The notes beneath the pieces are model-generated. The model ran no database searches. It was not told where the DNA came from and saw only the letters and a program-made list of their open reading frames with translations. Below, piece by piece: positions 6,544-8,561 of a DNA stretch of 8,561 bases. A program made the translations under genes and the position numbers. How positions within the stretch are numbered: the first letter of the stretch is position 1; each line of letters begins with the position of its first letter. Source of the stretch: Bacillota bacterium (GTDB taxonomy: Bacteria; Bacillota; Dethiobacteria; DTU022; UBA8154); contig DLUO01000064.1 of the NCBI GenBank assembly GCA_003444595.1, positions 1,094-9,654 of the forward strand, written 5' to 3'.

Positions 6544-7238
6544 CTACGTTTTAAGCGTCCCTACAGGGCATACCGCCAGACAACGCCCCCGGCAGAACTC
6601 TTTTTCCTGGCTTTGGCGGCAAAGAACGTGGTCGGTCCTGCTAACAGGGTTAAGCCAGACGATGCCCTTCCCTGAATTTTTCTCCCTGATGTCATGTATC
6701 TCGTCCCCGGCCACGGTGGCTCTACCGGGGCATCCTTCCAGGCAAATGCCGCAGGAGCTTCCCAAACAGGTTTTTTCCTGCAGAAGAGGCGTAGCAGGGA
6801 GTTCAGCAGATGTTATGATACTATTAAAGCGCACCCTCGGGCCATATTTTGGATTGACCACAAGGTTATTTAGCCCGAATTCGCCCAGCCCGGCGCGCAC
6901 CGCGGCATGACGGTGCGAAAAAAGAGCCGCCCAATACTTTTCATAATAACCGTCGTAATGCCTTCCGAAAGTGGGTGTAAAATATAACGTTCTATAGCCC
7001 AACTCCTCGAAAAAAAGGGTCATGCGCAAAGAAACCTGCTCCAGCCTGGTATTAATAATCTCAAATCCTGATGTTTGGGGATAGGAATCCCGATGACCAC
7101 TACATTTCTGGCCTTATCCAGAAAGTCCCGGGGATGGCGCCCGGCAGGAGCGCCATTAAAGCGTTCTACCGGGGCCACTCCAAGCAACGCCACACCCTCA
7201 GACGAGGCAATACTGGTCAAGCCGCTTATTATATCCAT
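6544..7238 (-). pseudogene. QueG-like protein with two [4Fe-4S] motifs, interrupted by a frameshift
   Basis: Two overlapping frames (7020-7238 and 6544-7029 with its upstream extension) form one protein of about 231 residues if a single missing base is restored near 7060-7070. The first part reads GVALLGVAPVERF, then HPRDFL and VVVIGIPIPKHQ. The second frame continues FEIINTRLEQVSLRMTLFFE without a start of its own. The downstream body has SHRHAAVRAGLGEFGLNN and YGPRVRFNSIITSAEL, the signature of epoxyqueuosine-reductase-like proteins (COG1600), whose best-known member uses cobalamin plus two iron-sulfur clusters. Eight cysteines in two groups are visible: C-x4-C-x2-C-x3-CP, then C-x8-C-x3-C-x3-CP. 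It lacks the C-terminal HEAT-like domain of true QueG, so tRNA modification is unlikely; redox support of the surrounding corrinoid or reductase enzymes is my inference. Start ATG at 7238 has GGAAGG upstream and lies 24 bases after the binding-protein stop. The frameshift may be genuine or a sequencing error; the rest of the protein is undamaged. Confidence 0.72.
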
Positions 7239-7262
7239 TAAATCCCTTCCTGTCGCCTCTAT

Positions 7263-8405
7263 TTATTCCCATCCTTCAAATTCAGCTACATTCTCTTTAC
7301 TTACCAGGGCCAACGGAGAAAAGACTTCCTCGGGAATATCGTGGCCTTGTATCGTTTTCAAAGCCAAAATCAAGGCCGCCTTTGTGTAGATCTTTACGGA
7401 ATAAGCTATGCTGCCGTCCAGTTTACCTTCTTTGATGGCCTCATGGGCTTCGGAAATAAAATCCACTCCGAGAATAACTACTCCTTCCCGTTTCCCGGCA
7501 GCCTCCAGGGCGTCCGCCGCCGCAAGGGCCATAACATCATTGCAGCAGAAAATCCCCTTAATATCCGGATGAGCCTGCAGGATATTGGAGGCAATATTAT
7601 AAGCGGTATTACGATCCCAGTTGCCGGGCTGGATGCTGACAATCTCCACATTTGGAGCCTCCTCAAAGACCCTCTGGGCGCCTAAAGTCCTTCCTTCGCT
7701 CTGGCCTGCTCCCGGGATGCCCTGGATAATGGCCACTTTACCTCCATCAGGGCCCAATTTTTCCACAATGTATTCTGCAGCCATGGCACCCTGATCTTCA
7801 TAATTGACGGTTATCCTGCCGTCCAGCCAACCGCCTTCTTCTTCCAGTGCCTCAGTGCTGATGGGGGGGCCCAGGTTAATAACCTTGATACCTTTTTTGT
7901 TTGCTTTCACGACTCCCGGCACCAAGTTGAAAGGTTCAATGGGTGAGGCGATAATAGCGTCGTAATCTCTGGCCACCATGGCCTCCAGCGTCTCAAGCTG
8001 CGATTTTGTATCACCCTCCGTAGGGGCGGCCATGACCGTAACATCAACCCCCAATTCTGCGCCCGCTTCTTCATAGCCTTCTTTCATGGAAACCCAAAAA
8101 GGATTGGCCAGGGTAATGATCAACACCCCAATTTTTTCGTTGTTATTAAATTCAGGCAAAGGTGCAAGTTGCCCCATTAATACTTGTTCGATCTCACGAG
8201 CTTTAGGGCTCACCTCAGTGGCTTCAGTAGCTTCCGCTTCTGTATCAGCTTCCTTGTCGGATTCATCTACTTCCCCTGCCGCACCAGTGCCGTTTATTTC
8301 TTCTTCAGGAGGTGAAGAAGCCGGAGAGCTGCAACCGGCTGTAACGGCAATCAGGATAAACAGCAATATACATGCAAGCGTTCTCTGCATCTTTACTTTC
8401 ATCAT
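7263..8405 (-). CDS. Ribose/sugar-type ABC transporter substrate-binding lipoprotein
   Basis: The 380-residue protein is a Peripla_BP_4-type (RbsB-like) solute receptor that captures a sugar or nucleoside-like ligand outside the membrane. Residues 1-25 form a lipoprotein signal: a basic start, a hydrophobic core (ACILLFILIAVTA) and the lipobox VTAGC with Cys25 as lipid anchor. Residues 26-70 are an acidic, Glu/Thr/Ala-rich linker. The binding fold starts at KIGVLIITLANPFW (91-104), with later motifs SPIEPFNLVPG, IIQGIPGAGQSEGR, QPGNWDRNTAY, FCCNDVMAL and GVDFISEA. NPFW, the Arg of NWDR and the Asp of NDVMA fit the usual ligand contacts. The first of two adjacent ATGs (8405) is used, with GGAGGT (8411-8416) five bases upstream; the second ATG is equally possible. 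No permease or ATPase gene is visible, so partners must lie outside the window or elsewhere. A broken paralogue lies at 3807-4646. The position at the head of the kinase/PsuG-like genes suggests it imports their substrate. Confidence 0.9.
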   Translation of the reverse strand: MMKVKMQRTLACILLFILIAVTAGCSSPASSPPEEEINGTGAAGEVDESDKEADTEAEATEATEVSPKAREIEQVLMGQLAPLPEFNNNEKIGVLIITLANPFWVSMKEGYEEAGAELGVDVTVMAAPTEGDTKSQLETLEAMVARDYDAIIASPIEPFNLVPGVVKANKKGIKVINLGPPISTEALEEEGGWLDGRITVNYEDQGAMAAEYIVEKLGPDGGKVAIIQGIPGAGQSEGRTLGAQRVFEEAPNVEIVSIQPGNWDRNTAYNIASNILQAHPDIKGIFCCNDVMALAAADALEAAGKREGVVILGVDFISEAHEAIKEGKLDGSIAYSVKIYTKAALILALKTIQGHDIPEEVFSPLALVSKENVAEFEGWE

Positions 8406-8450
8406 ACAATACCTCCGTTTTCTTTTTTTAAAGCCTTAGTTAGGGGTAAA

Positions 8451-8561
8451 TTAAAGTTTTCTTTTTTCCCAAGGCAAGACCCCCTGACCAAATATCACCT
8501 TGAGTTCGGCTTGCTGCCGGATATCTTTTTCCTTGACCTGACTTCCGCGAAAATAACGGCC
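8451..8561 (-). CDS. C-terminal 36 residues of an unrecognised protein entering from the right edge
   Basis: An open frame runs from the right edge to a TAA at 8451-8453. The tail is charged, reading GSQVKEKDIRQQAELKVIFG and ending LPWEKRKL. It is probably the 3' end of the gene upstream of the binding-protein lipoprotein, 45 bases away and on the same strand, so it could share the operon. The fragment is too short to assign a family. That it is coding rests on position, strand agreement, sensible codon use and the lack of a better explanation. Confidence 0.5.
   Translation of the reverse strand, partial: GRYFRGSQVKEKDIRQQAELKVIFGQGVLPWEKRKL

Noticed and set aside
7478..7666. 62-codon minus-strand frame inside the intact binding protein
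   Set aside because: It is out of phase with a gene of clear homology, Arg-rich, and has no ribosome site.
1..8561. CRISPR arrays, tRNA or rRNA genes, insertion sequences
   Set aside because: I looked for regularly spaced direct repeats, tRNA-like cloverleaf ends, rRNA signatures and transposase motifs and saw none.

Overview
The window reads as accessory DNA from a strictly anaerobic Gram-positive bacterium, most likely a clostridial/Peptococcaceae-type Firmicute. Supporting signs are strong GGAGG-type ribosome sites, a lipobox-anchored solute-binding protein, and a gene set of oxygen-sensitive or corrinoid-linked enzymes: a double-cubane-cluster reductase, a UroD-fold methylcobamide methyltransferase, a corrinoid-protein relic and a QueG-like iron-sulfur protein. 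This assignment is inference; there is no rRNA or other taxonomic marker. Every credible gene lies on the minus strand, so transcription runs from the right edge to the left.

Layout in transcription order (right to left): the 3' end of an unrecognised gene (8451-8561); an intact sugar/nucleoside-type substrate-binding lipoprotein (7263-8405); a QueG-like protein with two iron-sulfur motifs, split by a frameshift (6544-7238); a strongly diverged member of the pseudouridine-5'-phosphate glycosidase (PsuG/IndA) family, whose body is open but whose start is frame-damaged (5674-6512); a PfkB-family sugar/nucleoside kinase (4625-5593); the truncated, stop-interrupted relic of a second substrate-binding protein, fused to the 3' end of the kinase (3807-4646); a double-cubane-cluster (YjiM-type) anaerobic reductase (2623-3762); a MtaA/UroD-type methyltransferase (1448-2545); an AT-rich stretch with the C-terminal relic of a corrinoid protein (1000-1305); a terminator followed at once by an extended -10 promoter (about 875-921); and a long unrecognised gene leaving the left edge (1-768).

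The binding protein, PfkB kinase and PsuG-like protein together resemble a route for taking up, phosphorylating and cleaving a nucleoside or C-glycoside, as PsuK and PsuG do for pseudouridine. Here the PsuG-like protein has lost several family signature residues, so its substrate or reaction may differ. It is set among corrinoid/one-carbon and low-potential reductase genes, a combination I do not know as a described pathway. No transporter permease or ATPase, and no ASKHA-type activator for the reductase, lies in the window.

The locus also looks like it is decaying, or has been assembled with errors. There are two apparent one-base frameshifts, one in-frame TAA, one 5' deletion that joins two genes, and one corrinoid-protein stump. 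The intact genes are the first binding protein, the kinase, the double-cubane reductase, the methyltransferase and, as far as it is visible, the left-edge gene.
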